From DAOUBP01 sp034432655 (GTDB lineage Bacteria > Chloroflexota > Anaerolineae > CG2-30-64-16): 64,000 nt of DNA. The stretch covers positions 1 to 64,000 of the forward strand of contig DAOUBP010000152.1 of assembly GCA_034432655.1 (NCBI GenBank), in the 5' to 3' direction. The position numbers and the translations under genes were made by a program. Of the stretch, positions 32,744-40,730 are shown in pieces; position 1 is the first letter of the stretch; each line of letters starts with the position of its first letter. The notes under the pieces were generated by a model. The model was not told the DNA's origin. It was given only the letters and a program-made list of their open reading frames with translations, and ran no database searches.

Positions 32744-34591
32744 TCACCCTTTCACGGTAGGGGTGGGTGTCGGCGTTATTTCATCTACCCCGGTTGCCGT
32801 AGCGGCCGGCGTCGGTGTTGCTGTCAGGTTGTCAGCCATCCTGGGTGTCATGGTAGACGTCGGCGTTGGTTCGCTAGTGGCCGTCCATGTAGCAGTAGGC
32901 GTCGGTGTTGGCGGCGGTGCGACGACAGCGATGATCTTCGCGATCAGGGTCCCGTCCTCCAGCTGTCTGGCAGACACTTGCACCGTGGCGCCCACAGCCG
33001 GTTCGCCAATGATCGTGGTCTCTGCAGTGACCTGGATCGTGTAGCCGCTGATCTGCCAGGTATCCCCATTGATCGCTTCGATGATTCCATCAAAGTATAC
33101 TATGATTTCGCGAATGGCAATAATACGCAAGGCGCGTATTTCGCCGTTGGCGTAGCGTTCGGCTTTCACCGACACCAGGTCGCCCACGGTGGGGTTGTTT
33201 TCCAATATGGTGTCGGCCGAGACGATCACCCGGAAACTGCCGATGGTCCAGGTTGCGCCTTCGATGGCCTGGACGACGTCGGTGAACTCGAACCGTTCCG
33301 GCGGCCCACCGGGCGGCTCCAGCTCGATGATGGACAGGCCGACCAGCGAGCCGTTCGGCCGGATCTCCACGATCGCCTGCACCTTGGAGCCGACCCGTGG
33401 GTTGCCGACGAATTCCGTGAAGGCATTGGTCTCGACGGTGACCCCGTTGATGGTATACCAGCCGCCCTCGATGCGTTCCACATAGCCATAGATTATGCCC
33501 TTGACCTGTTCGCGCGGCGGGGGCAGTGTGAACGTCGCCGTCGGCGTGCGGGTGACGGTCGGGGTCGGCGTGCGGGTGGCCGTGGGCGTTGTCGTCGCTG
33601 TAGGCGTCGGCGTCGGGCTAGCAGTGGCCGTGGGCGTCTCCGTGGCGGGTGGCTCTGCCGGCTCGTCGAGGATCGCCGGCGGCTCGTTGTGCGCTTTTAG
33701 CGGTAACAGGACGCGCCGCTCGACAGTCGGTTGCTGCGGCGTGACAGTTGCTGTCGCCATGACAGGCTGCGGGCTGGCGGTCGGCGCTGGCGGTGCAGAT
33801 TGCGCCGGCGCTTGCGCCTCCACTTCCGCGTATAGCAAGATCAGCGTGCCGTCGCCGGGCGCCCGGGCTCGTCCCTGAATCCTGGCACCCACGGTTGGGT
33901 CTCCGATCACCTGGCTGTCGGGCCGCAGCACCACCTGCAGGCCCGAGACAAGCCAGCGGTCCCCCACTATTTCTTCGATCACGCCTTCCAGCGGCAGGCT
34001 GGCCACGCGGTAGCCCTTCTCAAGTACGGCTTGGGCCTCCGCGACACGCCGTTGCGTGAACTCATTCAGGAGCTGCTCGCGGGCGGCGGGATCGCGGGTG
34101 AGAACCACCTGGGCCCGTTCAACCGTTAGTTTGACGGGGTAGAGAGGGCTGCCGGGGAGCGCGCTGGCCGATGCGGTGACGATGCCGGTCAGCAGGAGGC
34201 CGCCGACGATGATGAATGCCAGCACGGCGAGCAGGCCGGCCGGCACGGTCGCCAGCGGCCGCCGGGCGCCGGCCGGGCCGATCAGCCAGGTCACCAGGCC
34301 TTGCCACCAATCGCTCAGCACTGACAGCGGACGGGGCGGCGGTTGGGGGGCGGGCTGTATGGCCTGCACAGCGGCCAGGAACGCTGCCCGACGTTGGACC
34401 GCGACGGCGGCTGGCCGTTCGGGCACGGGGCGCAACTGTCTCATCTCGCTGATGGTTTCCAGCAACGGCTTCAGCTCATGAGCATGTTCCGGATGCCGGG
34501 CGAGGCAATCCTGGATGCTGGCGCCGGCCAACATCTGATCGGCACATTCGGCCATAAGCTCGCTGAGGATCGCTTCTTGTGGCCGTCTCAT
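32744..34591 (-). CDS. DUF5667/DUF5666 membrane protein, putative anti-sigma partner
   Basis: The 615-residue protein has a cytosolic N-terminal helical region (ILSELMAECADQMLAGASIQ, then CLARHPEHAHELKPLL), a membrane segment (LLAVLAFIIVGGLLLTGIV) and a DUF5667 segment (SALPGSPLYPVKLTVERAQVVLT) typical of proteins next to sigma factors. Four DUF5666 modules then alternate with Thr/Pro-rich linkers: LEGVIEEIVGDRWLVSGLQV, IIYGYVERIEGGWYTINGVT, TDVVQAIEGATWTIGSFRVI and FDGIIEAINGDTWQISGYTI. The start overlaps the sigma-factor stop by four bases. The N-terminal part may hold the sigma factor at the membrane; the outer repeats may sense the envelope. Anti-sigma function is inferred from position. 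Confidence 0.7.
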   Translation of the reverse strand: MRRPQEAILSELMAECADQMLAGASIQDCLARHPEHAHELKPLLETISEMRQLRPVPERPAAVAVQRRAAFLAAVQAIQPAPQPPPRPLSVLSDWWQGLVTWLIGPAGARRPLATVPAGLLAVLAFIIVGGLLLTGIVTASASALPGSPLYPVKLTVERAQVVLTRDPAAREQLLNEFTQRRVAEAQAVLEKGYRVASLPLEGVIEEIVGDRWLVSGLQVVLRPDSQVIGDPTVGARIQGRARAPGDGTLILLYAEVEAQAPAQSAPPAPTASPQPVMATATVTPQQPTVERRVLLPLKAHNEPPAILDEPAEPPATETPTATASPTPTPTATTTPTATRTPTPTVTRTPTATFTLPPPREQVKGIIYGYVERIEGGWYTINGVTVETNAFTEFVGNPRVGSKVQAIVEIRPNGSLVGLSIIELEPPGGPPERFEFTDVVQAIEGATWTIGSFRVIVSADTILENNPTVGDLVSVKAERYANGEIRALRIIAIREIIVYFDGIIEAINGDTWQISGYTIQVTAETTIIGEPAVGATVQVSARQLEDGTLIAKIIAVVAPPPTPTPTATWTATSEPTPTSTMTPRMADNLTATPTPAATATGVDEITPTPTPTVKG

Positions 34592-35136
34592 GGCTGCATT
34601 ACCCGTTTCAGCGCCAGCACTGCCCGATACTGCAAGGCCTTGATCGCGCCTTCTGTCTTGCCCATGATTTCCGCTGTTTCTGCAATGCTTAGTTCTTCAA
34701 GAAAACGCAAGGTGATCACCTGCGCCTGTTCCTCGGTCAATAATGTCAACGCAGCGCGCAGGCGGGCCTTGTTAGCTTGCATTTCGAAACTCTGAAGCGG
34801 ATCTCCGTCCCGGGCCTGGAGCGGCGCCGCTTCTTCAATATCCACGAAAGACGCCCGGCTGCGTCGGCGGTAGTGATCAATCACCAGGTTGTGCGCAATC
34901 CGATAAAGCCAGCCGGAAAACGAGATTTGCCACGGCCGGCCGGCTTTGATCGCCTCCAACATCCGCATGAACACCTGGCCGGTGATATCCTCTGCCAGCT
35001 CTGCGTTGCCGACGCGGTGGTACACGTAGCTGTAGATCTTGTCCACGTACTGATCATACAAAGCTGTCAACGCGGCCGGGTCGGCCTGCCTGGCCCGTTC
35101 GAGGAGCGCGGTCTGTTCCGGCTCTTCAGCGTGCAT
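34588..35136 (-). CDS. ECF-type RNA polymerase sigma factor
   Basis: The 182-residue protein is a sigma-70-family factor with only regions 2 and 4. Region 2 shows ALTALYDQYVDKIYSYVYHR, AEDITGQVFMRMLEAI and FSGWLYRIAHNLVIDHYRRR. Region 4 shows LLTEEQAQVITLRFLEELSI and AEIMGKTEGAIKALQYRAV. ATG 35136 (MHAEEPEQTALLERA) fits the family; the open frame to 35205 adds a hydrophobic leader not typical of sigma factors. The next gene overlaps its stop and is the probable membrane partner. Confidence 0.9.
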   Translation of the reverse strand: MHAEEPEQTALLERARQADPAALTALYDQYVDKIYSYVYHRVGNAELAEDITGQVFMRMLEAIKAGRPWQISFSGWLYRIAHNLVIDHYRRRSRASFVDIEEAAPLQARDGDPLQSFEMQANKARLRAALTLLTEEQAQVITLRFLEELSIAETAEIMGKTEGAIKALQYRAVLALKRVMQP

Positions 35137-35293
35137 CGGTACATCTTTCAAGACGCTGAAAGCCGCAAAAGATAACGCACAACCGGGCCAGTTCAGTAAG
35201 AACATGGAAATTTGCGGGATTGACCCGTTACATCTGCGCCGGATGCGTCAACATCAGATTGCGGAATCAACTTCGCATGACGGCGTTGCCGGG

Positions 35294-35878
35294 CTAGCGT
35301 GCGCGGCGGGTGAGGCGCCATGTGACCCAGATCCGCTGGACGGCAGTGAGGGCGGCCAGGAGCGCGATGAGCCCCAGGGCCCAGACGATTGGCCCCAGGA
35401 TGAGGCCGGCAATCAGGATGGCCAGGCGTTCAAAGCGGGTCAAGAAGCCCTCCGTGCACTGGGCGCCGATCCCTTCGGCTCGGGCGCGGGTGTAGCTCAC
35501 CATCAGTGACGTTGCCATGGCCGCAACAGCCAACAAGACTGCCCGGTCGTCGTCGGCCTGGAGGAAGCGCCAGACTAAGGCGCTGTAAAGCGCAATTTCC
35601 GCCCAACGGTCGAGCGTGGAATCGAGAAAAGCCCCAAAACGGCTCACGGTGCCGGTCAGGCGTGCCAGCGCCCCGTCCACTGCGTCAAACCCTAACGTCA
35701 CGATCAACAGCACGCCGGCCAGCGACAGCGATCCGACAGCCACGATGACACTGACACCTACGGTAGCGATAAAGCCCAACACGGTCAGCATGTTGGGACT
35801 GAGTCCCAGCGCGCCGAAGAGGCGCGCAACAGGGTTGATGATCCGAGCTCCCCAGGCTCGGGCGAGATTAGTGACCAT
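35294..35878 (-). CDS. CDP-alcohol phosphatidyltransferase (PgsA/inositol-phosphate type)
   Basis: The 194-residue integral membrane protein has about six membrane segments. It carries the full CDP-alcohol motif DAVDGALARLTGTVSRFGAF followed by LDSTLDR, with every conserved Asp and Gly present. The enzyme joins a CDP-diacylglycerol to a sugar-alcohol or glycerol phosphate in phospholipid synthesis. Length and layout resemble bacterial phosphatidylinositol-phosphate or PGP synthases; the acceptor cannot be told from sequence. It is preceded on its transcript by a spacer of about 170 bases shared with the divergent sirtuin gene. Confidence 0.85.
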   Translation of the reverse strand: MVTNLARAWGARIINPVARLFGALGLSPNMLTVLGFIATVGVSVIVAVGSLSLAGVLLIVTLGFDAVDGALARLTGTVSRFGAFLDSTLDRWAEIALYSALVWRFLQADDDRAVLLAVAAMATSLMVSYTRARAEGIGAQCTEGFLTRFERLAILIAGLILGPIVWALGLIALLAALTAVQRIWVTWRLTRRAR

Positions 35879-35948
35879 GTCCCTCCTCGGGGTATACGGC
35901 TCCTGAGTATTTCAATCATATCATCAGCATATCGGTCTGTCAATCACC

Positions 35949-35977
35949 TTGCAATAAAAAGGCGGTTGTGCTACAGT
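35949..35977 (+). promoter_or_regulatory. Predicted sigma-70 promoter for the sirtuin gene
   Basis: TTGCAA at 35949-35954 and TACAGT at 35972-35977 are separated by 17 bases. It lies about 70 bases upstream of the sirtuin ATG at 36047. Confidence 0.55.
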
Positions 35978-36046
35978 AATAACCATGTGATGCCTGGTGG
36001 TTCTTCTGCAGTGTTAAGCCGGGGCGGTTGATATGAGGAGACGATA

Positions 36047-36817
36047 ATGCAGTCTCTGGGCAAGGCCGTTGAACTTCTGCGTGCCACGCAATATTGGGTG
36101 GCATTGACGGGCGCAGGGATCAGCACGCCATCGGGCATCCCGGACTTTCGCAGCCCACACGCCGGCCTCTGGAACTCCGCCGATCCGCTGGAGATTGCCT
36201 CGCTGTGGGGTTTTCATGAGCAACCCGAACGTTTCTATAATTGGGTTCGGCCCCTGATCCGCAAGACTGTACATGCGCGGCCCAATCGCGCTCATCTCGT
36301 CCTGGCCCAGATGGAAGCCCGGGGCCGGCTGCGCGCGGTGATCACCCAGAACATTGATTCGTTGCATCAACTGGCAGGGAGCCGACGTGTGCTCGAGCTG
36401 CATGGGCATATGCGTACGGCCACCTGTTTGAGCTGTCGTTATCAGGCCGATGCCGGGCCGCTGCTGGCAGAAGTGATGAACGGTGGGTATTCCGGAACCT
36501 GCCCCCGCTGTGGCGGGCTCATCAAGCCGGACGTGGTGCTGTTCGGCGAACCGATACCTTATGAGGCGCTCAGCGCAGCGCAGCAGGAGGCGCTGGCGTG
36601 CGATGTGATGCTGGTGGTCGGCACCTCGCTGGAGGTAATGCCGGCTGCCGACCTGCCTCTCTTGGCCAAACGCCGCGGCGCCCGCCTCATCCTGATCAAT
36701 CTGGCACCTACGCCGCTGGACGACCAGATGGATGTGGTGCTGAGGGAAGATGTAGTCAAGGCGCTGCAGGCGCTCTGGCGTGCACTTCAGAAAGGGGGTG
36801 GTTTCAGGGCGAGCTGA
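36047..36817 (+). CDS. cobB: NAD-dependent protein deacylase, Sir2 family
   Basis: The 256-residue sirtuin removes acyl groups from lysines using NAD. It shows the NAD-binding GAGISTPSGIPDFRS near residue 22, ITQNIDSLHQLAGS, the catalytic His in ELHGHMRTATC, the zinc site CLSC and CPRC, IKPDVVLFGE, and VGTSLEVMPAADLP. ATG 36047 has GAGGAG about 9 bases upstream. In many bacteria the target is acetyl-CoA synthetase or central enzymes. It precedes a sugar transporter operon; a link is possible but not shown. Confidence 0.92.
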   Translation: MQSLGKAVELLRATQYWVALTGAGISTPSGIPDFRSPHAGLWNSADPLEIASLWGFHEQPERFYNWVRPLIRKTVHARPNRAHLVLAQMEARGRLRAVITQNIDSLHQLAGSRRVLELHGHMRTATCLSCRYQADAGPLLAEVMNGGYSGTCPRCGGLIKPDVVLFGEPIPYEALSAAQQEALACDVMLVVGTSLEVMPAADLPLLAKRRGARLILINLAPTPLDDQMDVVLREDVVKALQALWRALQKGGGFRAS

Positions 36818-36845
36818 TTGAACGACCGTCACCAGGTGATCTATT

Positions 36846-36857
36846 GACAACGTTGTC
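36846..36857. promoter_or_regulatory. LacI-family-type operator upstream of sugar ABC operon
   Basis: GACAACGTTGTC is a perfect 12-bp palindrome with the central AACGTT typical of LacI/GalR operators. TTGACA overlaps it at 36844-36849 and could serve as a -35 element, so binding would block the promoter. It ends about 33 bases before the transporter ATG. No LacI-type gene is in the window. Confidence 0.65.
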
Positions 36858-36890
36858 GGAATCCACTCTATCCAAAGGAGGAAAGTGACC

Positions 36891-38237
36891 ATGTCGTCCC
36901 AATGGTTCAAGGCAGTCAGCGCGCTGGTGGTCCTGGCAGTTTTGGCTACGGTGGCAGCCTGTGTGCCCCCGGCCCCGGCCGGGACCCCACAGACGGTGGA
37001 AAAGGTCGTCACCCAGGTTGTGGAGAAGGAGAAGATCGTCGAAGTGCCAAGAGCTGTCAAGACGATCCTGTACAACTCCTACAACGGCGATCCTGCTCCC
37101 CGTGCCTTCGACGAGAAGATCGTGAAGATGTGGAATGAGCAGCATCCGGAGATGCCGGTGGAGCATTCCATCATCGCGCACGAGGACTTCAAGCAGGCGA
37201 TCCGGGCCTATCTGACGGCCTCTCCCGCGCCGGATGTCCTGACCTGGTTTGCCGGCAACCGGGCGCGGTTCTTCATTGATAAGGGCCTGATCCTGGACAT
37301 GACCGCGGCCTGGGAAGCGAACAAGCTGGGCGAGGTCTACGCGCCGGGCTTCCAGGCGTTGGCCACCTACCAGGGCAAGAAGTACTTCCTGCCCACCAGC
37401 TATTACTGGTGGGCCATCTACTATCGGCCGTCGCTGTTCCAAAAGGCCGGCGTGCAGGCGCCGATCGAGACCTTTGACCAGTTGCTGGATGCCTGTGCGA
37501 AGTTCAATGCGATCGGCATCACCCCCATCACCATCGGTGCCCGCTTCAAGTGGCCGGCCGCCGCCTGGTTCGACTATCTCAACATGCGCACCAACGGCCC
37601 GCAGTTCCATATTGACCTGATGGATCTGAAGGAGTCTTACACCGATCCACGGGTCAAGAAGACCTTTGAGAACTGGCGCAAGCTGATTGATGCGCAGTGC
37701 TTCATCAAGGACCCTGCGGCCTACGACTGGCAGGAGGCGATTGACCCCATGGTGCAGGGCCAGGCCGCCATGTACCTGATGGGCGGGTTCATCACCGACT
37801 CCTATCCGGACGAGGCCGAGGCCGACCTCGACTTCTTCCGCTTCCCCATCATTGATCCTGCGATTCCCATCGGGGAGGACGCGCCGACCGATGGCTACTT
37901 CGCTGCGGCTAACGCGCGTAATCCGGAGGGCGCAGCAGCCTTCCTGGCGTTCCTGGGCTCGAAAGAGGTGCAGCAGATGGCCCTGGAGGAGCTCGGCCGC
38001 CTGCCCGTGCGCACCGACGTGGACATCTCCAAGATGGGCGCGCCGCAACAGAAGGGCATCAAGCTGATCCAGAGCGCGGACTACATCGCCCAGTTCTACG
38101 ATCGCGACACTACGCCGCCTATGGCCGAAAAGGGCATGGAAGGCTTCATGCGCTTCTGGGACAACCCGGACCAGATTGACCAGATCCTGGCCGATCTGGA
38201 GGCCGAACGGCTGCGCCTGCTGGAAGAGAGCAAGTAG
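36891..38237 (+). CDS. Sugar ABC transporter substrate-binding lipoprotein
   Basis: The 448-residue protein has a signal peptide with lipobox TVAAC, a Val/Glu/Lys linker (VEKVVTQVVEKEKIVEV) characteristic of Chloroflexota binding proteins, and a family-1 solute-binding fold. It shows FDEKIVKMWNEQHPEMPVE, YWWAIYYRPSLFQKAG, and GQAAMYLMGGFITDSYPD. Such proteins capture oligosaccharides outside the membrane. ATG 36891 with AGGAGG eight bases upstream is preferred over GTG 36885. It opens the operon with the two permeases and is separated from them by a strong hairpin that could keep its transcript more abundant. Confidence 0.9.
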   Translation: MSSQWFKAVSALVVLAVLATVAACVPPAPAGTPQTVEKVVTQVVEKEKIVEVPRAVKTILYNSYNGDPAPRAFDEKIVKMWNEQHPEMPVEHSIIAHEDFKQAIRAYLTASPAPDVLTWFAGNRARFFIDKGLILDMTAAWEANKLGEVYAPGFQALATYQGKKYFLPTSYYWWAIYYRPSLFQKAGVQAPIETFDQLLDACAKFNAIGITPITIGARFKWPAAAWFDYLNMRTNGPQFHIDLMDLKESYTDPRVKKTFENWRKLIDAQCFIKDPAAYDWQEAIDPMVQGQAAMYLMGGFITDSYPDEAEADLDFFRFPIIDPAIPIGEDAPTDGYFAAANARNPEGAAAFLAFLGSKEVQQMALEELGRLPVRTDVDISKMGAPQQKGIKLIQSADYIAQFYDRDTTPPMAEKGMEGFMRFWDNPDQIDQILADLEAERLRLLEESK

Positions 38238-38318
38238 CGACCGCCCATCTTCGCAGTGACGGCGCATAAACTTTGCGAAAACAACCGGATTGCCGACGGG
38301 TGATCCCTGCCCACCTCC

Positions 38319-38361
38319 TTTTCCCCTCTCCACGCCGCTCAGCGGCGTGGAGAGGGGAAAA
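38319..38361 (+). other. Strong intercistronic hairpin after the binding-protein gene
   Basis: A perfect stem of about 20 bp (TTTTCCCCTCTCCACGCCGC paired with its complement) spans 38319-38361 with a minimal loop around 38340. AAACCCC follows, not a T-run. Such hairpins in binding-protein-dependent operons usually stabilise the upstream cistron or reduce read-through to the permeases. Confidence 0.7.
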
Positions 38362-38396
38362 CCCCTACGAAATGACCAGCGCAAGGAGACAGTGTT

Positions 38397-39761
38397 ATGA
38401 GGGCATCGGTCAGGGCTTCAAGGTCTCAGGCAGAAATAACGCGCGATTATTCAACCACCAATTTGCTTGCCCTGGTGGCCTCATTGCTGCTTTTGGTCGC
38501 TTTCATCTTCCTGCCCTGGTTCGGCGACAGGCCGGTGATGAACGGCGCCCGGCTGTTTTCCGACAACCTGTACCGGGTGCCCGGGGCTGTTCCTGCGCCG
38601 TTGATCTGGCTCATCCCCATCGCCTCGTTGACCGGGATCATCGTGGCGCTGTGGGGCATCTTGCAGCCCGAGCACGATCGGCTGGCCGCGTATCTCGGCC
38701 TGGTCGCGGGGGTGATCGGCCTGGTCTACTTCATCCACTTTTTGGCAAACCCCGCTGTGCGGCCGGTCGGCCTGATGACCGGCCGCGGGTTTTGGGCCTC
38801 CCTGGTGGCGTTGCTGGGCCAGGTGCTGGGGCTTCCGGTGACGCGGGTGTGGCTGGCGCGTGGGGAGTCCGGCGAACATAAGGGCATCGGCGTTCCGCCG
38901 TCGGCGATCCCTTATCTGTTCCTGGTGCCCGCGCTGGCGCTGTACCTGGTCTGGATCATCGGTCCCACGATTTACACCTTCTATCTGAGCCTGACGAACT
39001 GGGATGGCGTTTCCACCGCTAACTGGGTGGGCCTGGCGAATTTCCGACGCCTTTTTACCAAAGATGCCCTTTTCATCGAGTCGCTGATCAATAACCTGCG
39101 CTGGTTGCTTCTGTTCATCACGGTGCCCACGACTTTGGGCCTGTTGATGGCGATGGTGTTCAACACCGAGATGAAGGGCAGCCGCTTCTACAAGGTTAGC
39201 TTCTATCTGCCTCTGATCCTTTCGTTGCCTGTCATCGGTTTGATATGGGCCTGGGTGTACAACCCCCGCCTTGGGCTCATCAACCAGGCGCTTAGCGGCC
39301 TCGGGGTGCCCCCGGCGAATCTGCCTGGGTGGTTGGGGGACCGCCGGCTGGCCATCTGGTGCGTCATCGCTGCTGCCATCTGGCGCCAGGTGGGCTATGT
39401 GATGGTGCTTTATCTGGCGGGGTTGAAAAACGTGGATCCCACTTACCTGGACGCCGCGCGGGTGGACGGCTGTAATCGTTGGAACCTGTTCCGCCACGTC
39501 CTTTTCCCGCTGCTGGCTCCGGTCACAACCATCGTCGTGGTGATCTCCATCATTGACTCGCTGCGCGCGTTCGATCTGGTGGCCATCATGACGCGCGGGG
39601 GACAGAGCACGCAGGTGTTGGCCAACTTTATGTACATCGAAGCGTTCAATAATTACCGCATGGGCTATGCGGCGGCGATTGCCGTAGTGCTGTTTACCAT
39701 CAGTATGGTCTTCATCGGCTTCTATTTGTCCAGGGTTGTCCGGGACGAGCTGGAGTATTAG
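38397..39761 (+). CDS. Sugar ABC transporter permease with extra N-terminal membrane region
   Basis: The 454-residue permease is of the MalF/UgpA type. The ABC permease domain covers about residues 165-454, including IPYLFLVPALALYLVWIIGP, the FYLPLILSLPVIGLIWAWVY segment and the EAA-loop DAARVDGCNRWNLFRHVLFP that contacts the ATPase. Before it, residues 1-160 hold four additional hydrophobic segments (for example LLALVASLLLLVAFIFLPWF and GFWASLVALLGQVLGL), absent from typical 300-residue members. Start at ATG 38397 has AAGGAG upstream. It pairs with the next gene. Confidence 0.9.
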   Translation: MRASVRASRSQAEITRDYSTTNLLALVASLLLLVAFIFLPWFGDRPVMNGARLFSDNLYRVPGAVPAPLIWLIPIASLTGIIVALWGILQPEHDRLAAYLGLVAGVIGLVYFIHFLANPAVRPVGLMTGRGFWASLVALLGQVLGLPVTRVWLARGESGEHKGIGVPPSAIPYLFLVPALALYLVWIIGPTIYTFYLSLTNWDGVSTANWVGLANFRRLFTKDALFIESLINNLRWLLLFITVPTTLGLLMAMVFNTEMKGSRFYKVSFYLPLILSLPVIGLIWAWVYNPRLGLINQALSGLGVPPANLPGWLGDRRLAIWCVIAAAIWRQVGYVMVLYLAGLKNVDPTYLDAARVDGCNRWNLFRHVLFPLLAPVTTIVVVISIIDSLRAFDLVAIMTRGGQSTQVLANFMYIEAFNNYRMGYAAAIAVVLFTISMVFIGFYLSRVVRDELEY

Positions 39762-39770
39762 GAGGAGAGC

Positions 39771-40640
39771 ATGGCTGCCTATGCTGGATCCCGGCAGTTG
39801 CGCGGTGATACCCCCTTGGCGGAACTGATGAAAAGTTCGTTCAAATACGTGTTGTTGACGGCCGTAGCGCTCCTGTGGCTGCTGCCTGTCCTCGCGGCCC
39901 TGGTCACTTCCTTCCGCACCATGGACGACATCGCGCTGCGCGGCTTCTGGACCCTGCCCAAGACGATGAGTTTGGACAACTTCCAGCGGGCCTGGCTGGA
40001 TGCGCGGGTGTCGAAATACCTCCTGAACAGTTTTATCATCACGATCCCTTCTTTGTTTGGCATGCTGGTGCTCTCGTCATTGGGTGCGTACGCGTTGGCG
40101 CGGTTCAAGTTCCGCGGCAACCTGCCCCTCTACTTCACTTTCGTCGCCGGCACCATGTTGCCGTTCCAGATTTTGATGTTGCCCGTGTTCCGGCTGACCA
40201 ACCGGCTGGGGCTATACGACTCCTATGGCGCGTTGATTCTGATCCACACGGCGTTCCAGCTCGGCTTCTGCACGTTCGTGCTGCGCAACTTCATGCGCAC
40301 CATCCCGGGTGACATCCTGGACGCCGCGCGGGTGGACGGTTGTAGCGAGTTTCGCATTTACTGGCAGGTGGTGCTGCCGCTGACGTTGCCCTCGTTGGCC
40401 GCCCTGGCAACGCTGGAGTTCACCTGGGTTTTCAACGATTACCTCTGGGCCATCATCCTGCTGCGCTCCGACACCTTGCGGCCGGTGACGGCCGGCCTGG
40501 CCACCCTGCGCGGCCAGTACAACACCGATTGGCCTGTGATCACGGCCGGCGCGCTCCTGGCGACGATCCCGACTTTGATCGTCTTTGTGTTCTTGCAGCG
40601 CTATTTCATCCAGGGGCTGACGCTGGGATCGGGTAAGTGA
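39771..40640 (+). CDS. Sugar ABC transporter permease, MalG type
   Basis: The 289-residue inner-membrane permease has six membrane segments and the EAA-loop DAARVDGCSEFRIYWQVVLP. Other family motifs are the N-terminal YVLLTAVALLWLLPVLAALV and NSFIITIPSLFGMLVLSSLG, and the C-terminal IPTLIVFVFLQRYFIQGLTL. The ATG follows the previous stop by nine bases with GGAGGAG just upstream. No ATPase gene follows; a shared MsmX-type ATPase elsewhere is likely. Confidence 0.92.
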   Translation: MAAYAGSRQLRGDTPLAELMKSSFKYVLLTAVALLWLLPVLAALVTSFRTMDDIALRGFWTLPKTMSLDNFQRAWLDARVSKYLLNSFIITIPSLFGMLVLSSLGAYALARFKFRGNLPLYFTFVAGTMLPFQILMLPVFRLTNRLGLYDSYGALILIHTAFQLGFCTFVLRNFMRTIPGDILDAARVDGCSEFRIYWQVVLPLTLPSLAALATLEFTWVFNDYLWAIILLRSDTLRPVTAGLATLRGQYNTDWPVITAGALLATIPTLIVFVFLQRYFIQGLTLGSGK

Positions 40641-40645
40641 CCTAT

Positions 40646-40674
40646 TTGGTCCAGCCTCCTGCACATGCTATAAT
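40646..40674 (+). promoter_or_regulatory. Predicted sigma-70 promoter of the FG-GAP protein gene
   Basis: TTGGTC at 40646-40651 and a perfect TATAAT at 40669-40674 are separated by 17 bases. It lies directly after the permease stop and about 57 bases before ATG 40731, so the next gene can be expressed apart from the transporter. Confidence 0.7.
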
Positions 40675-40730
40675 CTTTTCTCAGCCTCGCAGACTTGCGG
40701 GGGATCATAAGTTCAAGGAGGCTTTTGGAC

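Noticed and set aside
36840..36891. GTG at 36885 as start of the binding protein
   Set aside because: It is only two bases from the AGGAGG; ATG 36891 has ideal spacing.
36804..38384. Minus-strand open frame of 526 codons across the sugar-binding gene
   Set aside because: Shadow of the substrate-binding protein gene; the protein shows no domain and there is no ribosome site.
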